Source: Eriocheir sinensis
Taxonomy: Eukaryota > Arthropoda > Malacostraca > Decapoda > Varunidae
DNA: 64,000 nucleotides
Assembly: GCF_024679095.1 (NCBI RefSeq)
Contig: NC_066522.1
Coordinates: 9,743,114 to 9,807,113 of the forward strand
Direction: 5' to 3'
The number at the start of each line of letters is the position of its first letter. The first letter of the stretch is position 1. The notes under the pieces were generated by a model that was not told the origin of the DNA, did not search any database, and was given only the letters and a program-made list of their open reading frames with translations. This document shows positions 25,441-42,137 of this stretch, piece by piece. A program made the translations under genes and the position numbers.

Positions 25441-26267
25441 AAAAAATACCAACGCAAAAAGACGTAAAAAAATATAAATTCAATCAAGATAAAATGGCAG
25501 ATAAGGAAGGGAAGAGAAGGGGATGAATATATAGAAAAAGATTGTGAATAATAAAAGTGAGGAAGAAAAGAAAGAGAATATAACGAAATCTTGATCAGAG
25601 GCGTTTGCGACAAATGCAAATTAAATATATTAAGAGGGAGGAAAAAAGGTAAGGCGAATTAGGGATATTAAGATGAGAAAAAGAGAGAACAAACTGAAGG
25701 GGAAGACTAAGATTTTTCATGTACATTTTACTTCCTTGTTATTAAAAGAAAGCCTCTTCTGTTCCTTTAAATCTATGTGACGTAAGGACGATGCTGCTCT
25801 AGATAAGGAAACGGTTGTAGAGGTGTCATTCTAACTATAACAATCTAACTAAAACAATAACAATCTTAATATTAGAAAGGTAATAAACAATAATTATTTT
25901 GTTAATATTCTTTTAGATGAAATGGAAGTGTGAAAAACCGAAGGATGGTTTGAGAAGATCCTTAGGAGGGACGCAGACAGGTTTGGAAATGGGGAGAAGA
26001 AAGAATGGCACGTAATAAGGAAGAGAGATAGGGAAAATGAGGATGAACTGAGTGTACGAGAGGAAAAGAAGAGAGATGAAAAACACCAGGAAAAAGGGAC
26101 AAATAAAGAAAATAGGCGCATGTCAGGAGAAAAATGCAATACGAGGGAGGGTTCGATGGGGAAAAAGTATGAGGATTCGAGAAGGAAGAGAGAGAGGTGA
26201 CTGCAAGGAAGAAGAAAAGAAGAAACACGAAGAAAATATGACGTGAAGAAAATTAATGGAACGGGAC

Positions 26268-26269
<2 letters not shown>
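25435..26269. other. Purine-rich anonymous DNA
   Basis: G+A-rich on the plus strand, especially 25960-26260. Minus-strand Phe/Ser/Leu frames are compositional. Confidence 0.5.

Positions 26270-26306
<37 letters not shown>
26270..26306. repeat. (GA)n microsatellite
   Basis: GA run of about 37 bp. Confidence 0.94.
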
Positions 26307-26309
<3 letters not shown>

Positions 26310-26422
26310 ACCTGCCGAGCCTGGTCCATTAAGGTTATCAGTGGTTCCAGGTGACCCGCGGGAGTATGAACACTTGGCTGTTAATTGGGTGTTGACGTCA
26401 GGTGCCCAGGTGCTGTTCCGAT

Positions 26423-26465
26423 TCTCTCTCTCTCTCTCTCTTTGTGTGTGTGTGTGTGTGTGTGT
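26423..26465. repeat. Compound (CT)n-(TG)n
   Basis: Short CT run followed by a TG run. Confidence 0.92.
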
Positions 26466-27139
26466 ACTGTCCTCTACACCCCCTCAACAACAAAACACGC
26501 ACGCCACAACAATCATTGTTATGTGGCACAATGAATGAGCAGTCAACACATTATCAGGCCATGCTCTCGAACTGAAATAGTCGTACGTATTTTCGAATTG
26601 TTGAAAAGAGTAATGCTTCATAATTCTAGCAGACACCTGAGTGTCTTTTTGCTACCCCTGAGTCAGTGACATGTGAATATTTTTCGAACTAACCCTTGTG
26701 ATGGTCTTTGTCCTCGACCCTCTTAAGATTTATCGTTTGTCATCTTGTGTATTACTTATGTTTATGTTCAAAAAGCCTGGAAATTTTTTAAACACGTAGA
26801 TGCGTTTACTTGTTCTTAACTTACCAATGACCAATAACATAATATTGACGGGAAGCATTGCACCACATGGCTAGGTAAACAATATCTAGCTTCACTTTCT
26901 ACACCATACCTGTGACAGGTCGCTATCAGTGGCTACTCATGTGATGCACCATGCCTTGATCTCATCCGCGGATGAGCCTGGATGATGGATGATGAGTGAT
27001 AGTGAAGATGACCTGCGATTATTAGTCCTTTACCGCCGCGACGTGCACACAGCCATCAACACTCGCCTGCCACCCCCCTCAGTGGCCCCCACCCAGGCGG
27101 CTGCTCGGAGCCCGTGATTGGCCGAGGGTCGATGCCTAC
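26466..27139. other. Anonymous DNA
   Basis: Non-repetitive. No gene or transposon signal that I can support. Confidence 0.4.
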
Positions 27140-27312
27140 CAGGGTTGGAGTAATTACAATTCAAAATCTTAATTACAATTACAATTACAATTACATTATT
27201 AAAACCTTAAATTGCAATTATAGTTACAATTACTCATGTGAAGTTCAATTACAATTACAATTACAATTACTACAAGAGACAGTCAATTATAATTACAATT
27301 ATAATTACTCAG
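27140..27312. repeat. TTACAA-rich cluster, left
   Basis: Begins CAGGGTTGGAG and then holds many overlapping AATTAC/TTACAA words in short tandem arrays. A CAGGGTTGG start followed by short subterminal repeats resembles ends of some hAT DNA transposons. The second cluster lies at 28448-28572, but I could not find the matching inverted end. Confidence 0.6.
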
Positions 27313-27373
27313 CGTCCAACAGTAAGCTTTGGTTGAAAAGAAAAACACTAGCATCGTGCTGTTGTCATTTATT

Positions 27374-27374
<1 letters not shown>

Positions 27375-27441
<67 letters not shown>
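27375..27441. repeat. (GA)n microsatellite
   Basis: Perfect GA run of about 67 bp. Confidence 0.96.
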
Positions 27442-27443
<2 letters not shown>

Positions 27444-28447
27444 GGATGTAGGCTAAACGGGTAGGCAGAGGGGGAGGGAGAAGGGGTGGTACAGTAGGTG
27501 GTGGGGACTGGGGGAGTGGTGCTATACATACAGACAGATAAACGGGAAGGGCGGGAAGGGAAATGGAGAGAGGGAATAGGGTGAGGGCAAAGGATGAAGA
27601 GAGGGTGTGGGTCGAAAGAAGGAAGAAAGGAGAAGAGAGGGAGAGACAAAATGACACACACAGAGACAGACAGACAGAGAGAACGTCGAAGAAAGGAGGG
27701 GGTAGGTAGGAGACAGAATGACAGACAGACAGACAAAGAGAGGGGCAGATAGACAAAGAAAGATAGTAGTATGGGAGTATCATCAGTACTACTCACCACT
27801 ATCAGTAAAATATGCCTTCTACTATCACAGTCATAATACTTGTCACCATTATTATTAATATTACTATCACCAGCATCACCAGATCAGCAATTCAGCATTA
27901 TCAATTTTTTTCATAATTATTTCCCTGTTACTGCTATATGATCGTCATCATTATTTTTTTTAACATAACCATTTTGCTATTACTTTCACCATCATTACTA
28001 CCACTTTACTGTACTACTAGACTACTACTTTCCTATCAGCACAAGCCTACACCTACAGCGATTAACTTTCCAACAAATTAGCCTATTACTATGACACTGG
28101 TCACCATCACCACTAATCACTATTCCATCATTTCATCATGACATCATCCAATGAACTACCATCACCATCTCAGCTACTACAGTCATCATCATTCATCAGG
28201 GAACAGATTACTATACAATGTCTTTCTTACATTTACAATAGAAAGTCAAGAGGAGGACTTTGCCGTATGACGGTCTAGGAAGCAATGAAAGATGTCCCAG
28301 TCCACCAAACAGGGAGAAGTGGACGCGTCTGATTCTCGTATAATACGTAGGTTGTCCAGTAAGGGTTGCCATACTTCATCATATACAGTATTTACATATT
28401 TGCCACCATAGCAGTAAAAACAAGGATTATCAGAATTTTAGTATGAC
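27442..28447. other. Anonymous DNA, purine-rich then CAT/ACT-rich
   Basis: 27442-27760 is G+A-rich with GACA patches. 27780-28200 is rich in CAT, ACT and CACCAT words. No coding signal. Confidence 0.5.
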
Positions 28448-28572
28448 GCAATTACAATTAAATTACAATTACTTTATAATGTAATTAATTATAATTGCAA
28501 TTACGTCATTAAGTTCTACCAATTACAATTACAATTACATACGTTAATGTAATTAATTACATTTCAATTAAA
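28448..28572. repeat. TTACAA-rich cluster, right
   Basis: Second cluster of overlapping AATTAC/ATTACAATT words, similar to 27140-27312 and about 1.1 kb downstream. Confidence 0.6.
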
Positions 28573-28576
28573 TTAG

Positions 28577-28609
28577 GAATGACGTGTGGGCATTGCCTAC
28601 ACGTCATTC
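28577..28609. other. Near-perfect hairpin, 15-bp stem
   Basis: GAATGACGTGT at 28577-28587 is the exact reverse complement of ACACGTCATTC at 28599-28609. The intervening 11 bases extend the stem by a G-T wobble and GGC/GCC, leaving a 3-base ATT loop. It sits at the edge of the right TTACAA cluster. Confidence 0.8.
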
Positions 28610-28960
28610 GTCAGTGTTGCCACTTTCAAGCGAAATATAACATCAAATGTGGGTAAATGCTTTCTGTAACTTGGCTAAAAAATAAGATATTCCCATTTTT
28701 TGCTGATTAATGTAAAGTAAGCCGCGTATCTTCTGCAGCACATCCCAGCCTGATGCTAATGTCGAGGCTTCACGCTGCTCCGAACCCTCGACCGAGTCCA
28801 ACACAGGAGGAAGCGGCTCACAAAGAGAGGAACCGACAGAGCAGTTGTTATGCCATGTAGAGACGGAGACACAGACGGGACATTGACCGTGAGCCGTCAT
28901 GAAAGGATATTATAGTATTATATGTCATAGTGAAGGGCAAGCCTGTATGCATTTGTATGG

Positions 28961-29002
<42 letters not shown>
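28961..29002. repeat. (TG)n microsatellite
   Basis: Perfect TG run of about 42 bp. Confidence 0.95.
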
Positions 29003-29003
<1 letters not shown>

Positions 29004-29095
29004 CCATTATAATTGTAAAAGTTGACTTCTATGTTTGTGTGTGTTTAGTATTTTATTAATTAAGTTAGGATTCTTTCACCTTCTGCTGCATGATC

Positions 29096-29222
<127 letters not shown>

Positions 29223-29682
29223 GAGGAAACATCTCAAGGGCAAAAAAAATAAAAGTTAACAATAATGAAAAAAAGCCCGCTACTTACTGCTCCTATAAAA
29301 GAGTTAAATGGAGTGGCCGAGAGGTCAATTTCGGGAGGAGAGGTGTCCCGGTACCCTCCTCTTCAAAGAGTTCAAGTCGTAGGCACGAGGAAATACAGAT
29401 ATAGGAAGATTGTTCCAGAGTTTACCAGCGTGAGGGATGAAAGAGTGAAGATGCTGGTTAACTCGTGCGTAAGGTATTTGGACAGTAAAGGGATGAGCTT
29501 GAGTAGAAAGTCGTGTGTGGCAAGGGCGCGGGAGGGGGAAGGCATGCAGTTAGCAAGTTCGGAAGAGCAGTCAGCGTGAAAATATCGATAGAAGATAGAA
29601 AGAGAGGCAACATGGCGGCGGAATTTAAGAGGTAGAAGACTATCAGTAAGAGGAGGAGAGCTGATGAGTCGAAGAGCCTTAG
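29223..29682 (-). pseudogene. LINE family B, 3'-end fragment
   Basis: This minus-strand fragment of about 460 bp is colinear and closely similar by eye to 32961-33425. Shared stretches include AGTTCAAGTCGTAGGCA, TTGTTCCAGAGTTTACCAGC and GAAGAGCAGTCAGC. It covers the RT C-terminus and 3' UTR only. Similarity stops abruptly near 29682 where 5' truncation occurred, and the 3' tail merges with (ATTT)n and (AT)n. No intact frame. Confidence 0.82.
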
Positions 29683-29902
29683 GGCCGTACTTTAATAACC
29701 TTTCGCCAGGCCTGGCGTTGGATTTCGCCGGGCGATCCGCTATTTGGTACCATTAGACGGAATGAACGCTACGCCGGGCTTAGCTTCGCTAGCCCTGGCG
29801 ACGAAACTGTATTGGAACTTGCCGGCGAACGAGAGTGTATTTCTGTTTTCAAGACTATGTATTATCGCAGCATTGATCAAAGGGGTACGTGAAAAGATGA
29901 TG

Positions 29903-29903
<1 letters not shown>

Positions 29904-29938
<35 letters not shown>
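29904..29938. repeat. (AC)n microsatellite
   Basis: Perfect AC run of about 35 bp. Confidence 0.95.
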
Positions 29939-29939
<1 letters not shown>

Positions 29940-30221
29940 CAGAAACTTTCCATATTCTATGAAGGAAAAGAGAGAGGGAAGGACGGGTACCTAGGAAGGA
30001 AGCATAATGAACGTGTACCTAAATATTATAGAATATAATATAGATATAATATAATATAATTGAGTTTCATCAGCCATGAGGGTACGTAACAGTAGGAGTA
30101 GGTAATAAAGGGTACAATAGGCGAAAAAGTTTAGACAGCACTGTATTAGATGACGTGTGGATATGGAATTTATTTGCTGTTAAAGACGTTGGCAAATAAA
30201 TCTGGAGGCGAGGGTTTACTG

Positions 30222-30239
30222 TACTATATATATATATAT

Positions 30240-30324
<85 letters not shown>
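30222..30324. repeat. (AT)n microsatellite
   Basis: AT run of about 100 bp with one GAT interruption near 30241. Confidence 0.96.
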
Positions 30325-30329
<5 letters not shown>

Positions 30330-30513
30330 GTTCCCACCTATATGCACTTTTCAGATATTTCAATGCAACTCGATCACGCATTGTAATGAAGCGGAGTGTG
30401 GTCTTCATTATTTTTCTGTTGCAATGCTATCGCAAACATAATATTCCATCACCGATTTCAAGAGAGCAATAACATGATAAAATAATATATTTCGAAGCCA
30501 AGGTTAGAGCAGA

Positions 30514-30516
<3 letters not shown>

Positions 30517-30573
<57 letters not shown>
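30517..30573. repeat. (CT)n microsatellite
   Basis: Perfect CT run of about 56 bp. Confidence 0.96.
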
Positions 30574-32961
<2,388 letters not shown>

Positions 32962-34322
32962 TTTTTTTACAGCTAAAGAGACAGTTCAAGGGCGTAAATA
33001 AAAAGAAAAAAAAAAGCCCGCTACTCACTGCTCCCGAACAGAGGTCAAAGGAGTGTCCAAAACGAGAGGTCAATTTCGGGAGGAGAGATGTCCTGATACC
33101 CTCCTCTTGAAAGAGTTCAAGTCGTAGGCAGGAGGAAATACAGATGGAGGAAGATTGTTCCAGAGTTTACCAGCGTGAGGGATGAAGGAGTGAAGATGCT
33201 GGTTGACTCTTGCATAAGGGGTTTGGACAGTATAGGGATGAGCATAAGTAGAAAGTCGTGTGCAGCGGGGCCGTGGGAGGAGGGGAGGCATGCAGTTACC
33301 AAGTTCAGAAGAGCAGTCAGCATGAAAATATCGAGAGAAGATAGAAAGAGAGGCAACATGACGGCGGACTTTGAAAGGTAAAAGACTATCAGTATGAGGA
33401 GGAGAGCTGATGAGACGAAAGAGCCTTTGACTCCACCCTGTCAAGGAGAGCTGTGTGAGTGGACCCCCCCCCACACATGAGATGCATACTCTATACGAGG
33501 GCGGACAAGGCCCCTGTAAATGGATAGCAACTGTGCAGGGGAGAAGAACTGGCGGAGACGGTACAGAACGCCCAGCCTCGAGGAAGCTGATTTAGTAAGA
33601 GATGAGATATGAAGTTTCCAGTTGAGATTTTGAGTTAAGGATAGACCGAGGATGTTTAGTGTTGAGGAAGGTGATAGCTGAGTGTTGTCAAAGAATAGTG
33701 GATAGTTGTTTGGAAGACTGTGTCGAGTAGATAGGTGGAGAAACTGTGTTTTTGAGGCGTTGAAGGACACCAGGTTCCTCTTGCCCCAATCGGAAATAAT
33801 AGTAAGTTCTGAGGCTAAGCGTTCTGTTGCCTCCAGCCTTGAATCGTTAAGTTCCTGTATGGTGGGTCTTCTATTAAAAGAAGTTGAGTAATGCAGAGTG
33901 GAGTCATCGGCGTAAGAATGGATAGGACAGTTCGTTTTGGAAAGAAGATCATCAATGAACAACAGAAAGAGAGTGGGAGATAGGACAGAACCCTGTGGGA
34001 CACCACTGTTAATAGGCTTAGGGGAAGAACATTGACCGTCTACCACAGCAGAAATAGAACGGTCAGAAAGGAAACTGGAGATAAAGGTACAGAGAGAAGG
34101 ATAGAAACCGTAGGAGGGTAGTTTGGAAAGCAAAGATTTGTGCCAGACCCTATCAAAAGCTTTTGATATGTCCAGTGCAATAGCAAAGGTTTCACCGAAA
34201 CGGCTAAGAGAGGATGACCAAGAGTCAGTTAGGAAGGCAAGGAGATCACCAGTAGAACGCCCCTTACGGAACCCATACTGGTGATCAAATAGAAGGTCAA
34301 AAGTGGAAAGGTAATTTTGAAT
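32962..34322 (-). mobile_element. LINE family B, 5'-truncated, (AT)n-flanked
   Basis: Minus-strand non-LTR retrotransposon. The RT starts mid-domain at [14 protein letters not shown] directly after (AT)n. It continues with [30 protein letters not shown] (about 33975-34010) and a YADD catalytic site (33903-33914), then [13 protein letters not shown] and [15 protein letters not shown]. The C-terminal block ISSPPHTDSLLPF to [11 protein letters not shown] is in another frame because of indels near 33465 (a C run on plus) and 33425. The 3' UTR ends in an A-rich tail at 32962-33015. This RT type is abundant in crab genome annotations. It cannot encode a full RT. Confidence 0.86.
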
Positions 34323-34546
<224 letters not shown>

Positions 34547-34559
34547 CCAATATAGTGCG

Positions 34560-36190
34560 ACATATTTCCACATATTAGACCATGGTATACACTACATTCT
34601 CTCAATTTTGTATTAACTAAAAATATGATATTTTTTGCATCATAGCGGCAAATTGTATGTCTGTTCATCTATTGACAGTTGCCGCGACAATGAGGTGAGA
34701 GTAATGGGAGTCACCGACAGACAGGTGGACTCATCTCTGGGAGGACTCTCCGAAAGGCACTATGAAAGACACCAGAGAGTCGCCACTCCGAAAAAAATGC
34801 TCACATCGCTGCGAGAACTCTCGAGAAAAAGCTTAATTTCACCCTGAAGTGGACACAACCCACGTCATGATGGTTAGGGCATTTACGAAGATCAGAGTAT
34901 AATAATGAGCTGCCTGAAACAAATACCAATGACTAGAATAACAACCTCAAACAGCCGTCATCAGAACTCATCAACACTTTACAGACACACAACCCACCTT
35001 TCAATAATAGACCTGCCGCCCTGTTCTCAGTCATCGTCCCCCCGCTCGCCCCACCCAACCCCACCCCGCCCCGCCCTATCCCCTATCAAGCCTGCGGGAT
35101 ACACTTGACATATGAGAGTTTAAAGTTAAAATTCGCTGAGCTGTCAAAACTTTAGAGACTTCATTCCGGCCGTAATATCTTTGGGTGCTTTTAATTTTGG
35201 GGGGCCGAGGAGGAGATATTGAGGGTGAGGAGAACTGTAAGAAGCGAGAAGAGAGAGAACAGGAAGACGTGAGGGGGAGAGATAGGGAAGGGTAAGAGTA
35301 ATGGTTGAGAGACGAGGAGGGAGGATAGAGGAGTAGGACCGCTTATTAGTAGGGAGAGGGGTCGCTTGAGACGGAGAAGCATGTTAAAAAGCGAGAACGG
35401 AGATGAGAACAGGATGAAGTGGGGAGAAGGATAGGGAAAGGGAAGGGTGATGGTAGGGGGATGGGGAAGGAGGTTATAGGGATTAGACCCATGTGGGGAG
35501 AGGGGAAAGGGTCGCTAGAGACGGGGGAGCCTGTTAGGAAACAAGAGGTGAAAGAAGAGAGGGTAAAAGTGAATGGGAGGGATAGGGAAGGGAAAAGGTG
35601 ATAGCAGAGGGATGGGGAGGGAGACTAGAGGGAGGCATGCCCACGTGGGGAGAGGGGTCGCTTGAGACGGGGAAGCCTGTTTAATATGATGAAGCGCCGG
35701 CTTAAACTTTTGCGTGCTGAGAGTAAAGTTGTTACGCTGAATCACTGATACGAGTTTAAGCAGCGGGGAGGAGTGCTTAGCCGGGCGGAGGGAGTTTACG
35801 CGAAAGTCTGTGTGAATAAGTAGACAAATATATAAACAAATAAATAAATAAATAAGTAAATAGACGGATAACAAACTAGAGGGTTCCGTCAATATAACCA
35901 GAGGAAAAAGATACTATTTATGGACACAAATAAGTTTTACAAGACACATTCAGCCACAAAAGCAACGATGAAGAAAAGTGATAAGTGTTGGTATATAATA
36001 AAAAAAAATCAACAGCAACAACGTACTGAAATGACAATGATATCAATAACAACAAGCAACAACAATGCCAATTCTCCAATAAAAATAATTTCCTGGCTCC
36101 AAAAACAAAGCAAAAAAAAAAAAAAAAAAACATCATCACACATTAACTATTCGTCTACTGAAATAATGAACAATACTTGCTAAATTCTAA
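34560..36190. other. Anonymous DNA, purine-rich in the middle
   Basis: 35200-35690 is strongly G+A-rich and contains a loosely repeated block (GGGTCGCTTGAGACGG near 35361, 35511 and 35657) with a period of about 150 bp. The remainder is non-repetitive. Confidence 0.5.

Positions 36191-36192
<2 letters not shown>

Positions 36193-36243
<51 letters not shown>
36193..36243. repeat. (GT)n microsatellite
   Basis: Perfect GT run of about 50 bp. Confidence 0.96.
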
Positions 36244-36245
<2 letters not shown>

Positions 36246-36726
36246 CAAGTCCCCACTGACTGCTACACACGAGAGGTAGAAGATACTCTTGTGGTAATGA
36301 GGCGACTTGGGAAGGCGTGAAGGAGGAGGGGAGGGAGGGAGAATAGGAGGGATGAAGTAGGGGACAATATAGGAGGAGAGAACTGGAGGAAGGAAAAAGG
36401 GATAGAAAAGTGAACTCAGAAGAAGAGATTGAGGAAAGCGTGTGAATAGGAAGGTAAAATTTGGAGACTAGGAGGGAGTGAAAATAAGGAGGGTATAGAG
36501 GGAAACAAGGAGGAGTGAGAGAAAGGAAGAAAAGGGGGATAGCAAACGAAAGGGGTAATGACATGAGGAGGAGAAAAAGGAAGGGAAGGAATGAGAGAGG
36601 GATGAATGGAGGAGGAGGAGGTGGAAAAGAAGGAAAGGAAGAGATAGGAAAATGGAGAAAGAGGGAGGGAGGGAATGAATAATGAAAAAATGGAGGGAAG
36701 AGAAACAGGCGAGGAAAGATGTGCGT

Positions 36727-36895
<169 letters not shown>

Positions 36896-37138
36896 ACAAA
36901 TTAAATCAAATTAATTGAGGAAGGGAAGATGAAGACAGAGAAAGAGGAGAGGGAAGCGGGGAGACCAAGGCATAAGGAAAGGGAGGTGGGGACGAAGGGA
37001 GGCAAAGGGGAAAGTTACAAGGACGAATGGAGGGAATGGACGGACACGATGACAAAGACTATTACCAAAACTTACTTGACAACGCATATCTATTCTTCCT
37101 CCTCCTCCTCCTTTTCTTTTCTGTCCTATCCTACCACA

Positions 37139-37232
37139 CGTAGATTACTAGTAGTAGCGGTAGTAAACAGACACCCTCGCCATAGACCGATAGGTCTTCT
37201 GGTGTCTTCTTCCTATGTATTCCTATGTATTC
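37139..37232 (+). mobile_element. CR1-like LINE 3'-UTR fragment
   Basis: Resembles the end of the element at 47800-49337: GTAGATTA, a GGTAG(T/C)AA word, AACAG, GACC, AGGTCT and a final TTCC-type tail in the same order. It ends in a decamer duplication TCCTATGTAT and then CCT-rich DNA, as does the longer copy. Confidence 0.45.
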
Positions 37233-38226
37233 CTTCTCCACCTCCTCCTCCCCATCTTCTCACCCTACACCCAAATTGCATTACTAATTTATGCATCTAA
37301 TACGAGTAATATTTACTAAAATGATTACCATCGACATCGCTATCCCATCTCTCTGTCTATGTTTGCTTCATCTATCTCTAAATGTATGTTACCAGAATTC
37401 GCACAAAAAGGGTGTAAATTTTTATACAAAAATTTTATAATCAAAAGAAACATAACTTAAAAAAGTAAAGGAAGGATTGCCCAGTCTTTACTATTAAATT
37501 TAGAGGTAAATGATCAATAGTTAAGCTGGCAGAAAGCGGGATAACCAAAGTTTCTAGACGAATATCATTTATAATTACTCCATTTAATACACTAAAAAGT
37601 ATAAGGGCGAAAAATATATCAAAGGTTATTTAAAGGGAGTATATATATTTTTAGCATATTAAATCAAGATAAAGGTCCAGGAGAGTTAATGAATACAAGG
37701 AGTCAAAAATAAAACTACATATAATTTAGAAGCTCCAAAATAATATTGTTGAAGAATTTTGGTAAAGTAAAGATCAGTGTGAGGGATGGACTCAGTACAA
37801 ATAAGGTAACAATATTATTTGTAAAACAGTAGAAACTAAATTAGTTGGAGGATTAAAAGACCTTGAAGAAGGACCGAAAGTTTAAGATATATTCATAATT
37901 TCCAAAGTTTTACAAAAGTTTGACTGAAATAAGGAAAACTCAGTTTTTCTAAAGATTTCATAAAACTATTTATTATGAAGGAATAACACACATGCAACAA
38001 GATGAAAAAAAAATGAAGCACGCCTCGTGTCCACTTGAGAGTGGAGACTCCACAGGTACTCCGGAGAGTTCTCTCTCTCAGCCACTCCAAATAAAAAGAA
38101 AAGATACATAAATACTGGCTGATTCAGTAAAAAAGAAATGGAAAAATCATAGAATGCTGTGAGGGAAAACTATAGTACGAACTTGTGAGAAGACAGAGAA
38201 AGAGGGTAAAGTCACTTAATCGCGTT

Positions 38227-38227
<1 letters not shown>
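37233..38227. other. Anonymous AT-rich DNA
   Basis: Non-repetitive AT-rich sequence. No frame over 65 codons with any recognisable content. Confidence 0.4.

Positions 38228-38298
<71 letters not shown>
38228..38298. repeat. (CT)n microsatellite
   Basis: Perfect CT run of about 70 bp. Confidence 0.96.
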
Positions 38299-38301
<3 letters not shown>

Positions 38302-38334
38302 AAAAGGCAGCAGGTATAAGAAATGGTATCATCC

Positions 38335-38690
38335 ATTCAACCCTGTCGTATGAATCAGAGACATGGGCGCGGAATGTAGCACAGGAAAAATGAATACGTG
38401 CAGTAAAAATGAGCTACAGATGAGGTGCATGTGGCGTGTAGAGGCGAGATTCAGAAAATAATGAAAATGAGATTGAGAGTTTTGGAGTGAATGTGACAAT
38501 CAAGGAAGGGGATTGTGGAGGGGTTGAATGGGTGGAACGTGGTACCCTGAGACGGTTTGAACAGGCGATGAATATGGATGCGGATGACCTTTCGAAGAAC
38601 GTGATGAGGGCAAGACTGGGGGAGACGTGTAAGGGGAGACCACCAGTGAAATGAATCAATTGAGTGCATAAGTATTTTAGATAGAGGTAA
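38335..38690 (+). pseudogene. Non-LTR reverse transcriptase C-terminal relic
   Basis: Plus-strand translation with several stops and shifts reads LSYESETWARN, then IRAVKMSY, then DCGGVEWVERGTLRRFE and ETCKGRPPVK. This order (YGSETW, RAVEMSYLR, GVEWVKRNTLRWFGH, GRPP) is typical of the post-catalytic region of a widespread non-LTR RT. It lacks the catalytic domain and an intact frame. Confidence 0.62.
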
Positions 38691-38709
38691 AAGAGAGGGA
38701 TATAGATAG

Positions 38710-38757
38710 ACAGATAGATAAAGAGATAGAGAGAGATAGAAATAAATAGATAGATAC

Positions 38758-38795
<38 letters not shown>
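38710..38795. repeat. (GATA)n tract, left of SINE
   Basis: Imperfect then perfect GATA tetramers that stop at the SINE tail. The same repeat resumes at 39161-39178. Confidence 0.93.
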
Positions 38796-39160
38796 TTTTT
38801 TTTCTTTTTTTTTTTTTACGTCTTGGCCTATTGCGCCGGTAGGCTTCTTCCCGGTGGATCCTGATGGTCGGTCCAATGCTTCTTCCCGGTGGGTCCTGAT
38901 GGTCTGCCCATCCCGTTCTGGCGCAGGCGAGTGTTTATGGTGGTGCCATCTTGCATTGGCTCATGCTGCCCTCCCGGAGCTCATTTTTAATCCTATAATC
39001 TAGAGTCCGGGTTCATAGGTGGTCTGGACAGCATGTGGGTAGATTTAAGCCACTCGGCGGCGGCTGAAAAATCCCAGCTTGGTGGCACCGGTCGGGGATT
39101 GAATTCGCGTCCTCCTGAACGCGGGGCCGTCTTGCTATCCGTTCAGCCACCGCCTACCCA
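38795..39160 (-). mobile_element. tRNA-derived SINE, family S1, full-length copy
   Basis: Minus-strand element. The tRNA-like head near 39160-39090 has an A-box-like GTGGCTGAACGGATAG and a B-box-like GAATTCAATCCCC. A body of about 250 bp follows, with a short internal duplication (CTTCTTCCCGGTGG twice near 38845 and 38877), and a poly(A) tail (T run at 38795-38817 with one C). It is inserted in a (GATA)n microsatellite that continues on both sides. It is the best copy of the family also seen at 15922, 50830 and 58933. Confidence 0.82.
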
Positions 39161-39286
<126 letters not shown>

Positions 39287-39599
39287 CCAGATGTTTCATC
39301 TGACTTTCAGATCACTTCGCAGTTTCACAGAGAGGAAAAAAGTTAAAAAAGAAGTAAGGAATGCACTTCTCAAAAGCTCTCCCTTCCACTTCCCTCACTT
39401 TTCAGTGCTCAACAATATTACTCCTGTTATTATTCTCTTTGTAATCACTAAAATAACTTTGTGCATCAGAGGGAATTAAAAATTCAGCGGATTCTTTAAC
39501 GAAAAGAATAAAAAAGAAACTTTGCAAAGAAAGGCGATGAAGGATCCGTCGTTGGACATATTTTTCGTTAAAATTAATTCTTAGAAACGCTGAAGGAAT

Positions 39600-39788
<189 letters not shown>

Positions 39789-40033
39789 TAGTCATGGATG
39801 AAATGAACTTGGAATGGAATGAATAATATGGTAGAAAATGAAAGAAGAAAAGGGAAATGGAAAATATGAAAATCGAGAAAAGGAAAATGAAGTGAGAGGA
39901 ACAGAGGGGAGAAGAGAGGGAGGGAAATAGGAGACTACAATCTCCTTAACACCTGCAGGAGGAAATAAAAAGACAGTCCCTCAAAAATCTTACTTTTCCT
40001 GAGAACAAAATTGCTTCCTGACACAATTCATCG

Positions 40034-40035
40034 AT

Positions 40036-40085
<50 letters not shown>
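40034..40085. repeat. Compound (CT)n-(CA)n
   Basis: Short CT run followed by about 36 bp of CA. Confidence 0.94.
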
Positions 40086-40087
<2 letters not shown>

Positions 40088-40209
40088 CGTATTGGCATTG
40101 GCAGACTACGGTAATGACAGCGGCAAGATAAATGAAAAAAAGAATAAAAGCAAAATAATATTGAATAGCGATGAATTCAATAAAAAAAATATATTATCAA
40201 CACAATTAT

Positions 40210-40393
<184 letters not shown>

Positions 40394-40873
40394 GGAAGGG
40401 GGGAGGCAGACAGAGAGAGTGTGTTTGTGTCAAAGCTCTCTCGACTTTCAAATTGTGACCCAGCTTCACTGAGAGATAAAAACAGGAGAAGAAAGACCGA
40501 AGGCTGTTTTCTGAGTCTCTCTTCCTGTTCCTTCACTGTTATGAGCTTAGCAATGTTACTCTCTTGCAGGTTTTCCCTTTTGCATATCAACTACACCTTT
40601 ACGCACCAAAATAGAAATGAACGAGAAAGATAGTTAAGAAGAAATATATAAGTACTACAAGGAAAAGAAATGCGTTGTCTGTGAATGTCTATAGTCTCAG
40701 AAAATGTGAAGGATTTGTCTCAGAAAAGATGAAGAATGTTTTGAGAAGAGCGATATAGAGGTACATAAATAGATTGATAGAGACAGGAAAGAATGAGAGC
40801 ACGAAAACAAGCAATCAGGAAAGAAAGTAAATGAACGAGACCAAAAAGGAAAGAAGAGAAAAAAAGGAAACTA

Positions 40874-40878
<5 letters not shown>

Positions 40879-40922
<44 letters not shown>
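40879..40922. repeat. (GA)n microsatellite, left flank of LINE A copy 2
   Basis: GA run of about 44 bp ending exactly where the LINE coding sequence begins. Confidence 0.96.
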
Positions 40923-41999
<1,077 letters not shown>

Positions 42000-42137
42000 C
42001 TGATCACAATCTACCACCAAAGAAGACTTGGGGGAGGATAAGATACGAGAAATTGATGGAAAAAGGAGGACGTCTGACTCGTAATAAGATTTCCTTTTGA
42101 AAATATGATACGGTGATTGTACTGTAAGGTGGAATGG

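Noticed and set aside
28643..28900. 85-codon minus-strand frame with CPVC as a possible transposase zinc finger
   Set aside because: Only one Cys pair, no hAT or BED signature, no supporting motif order.
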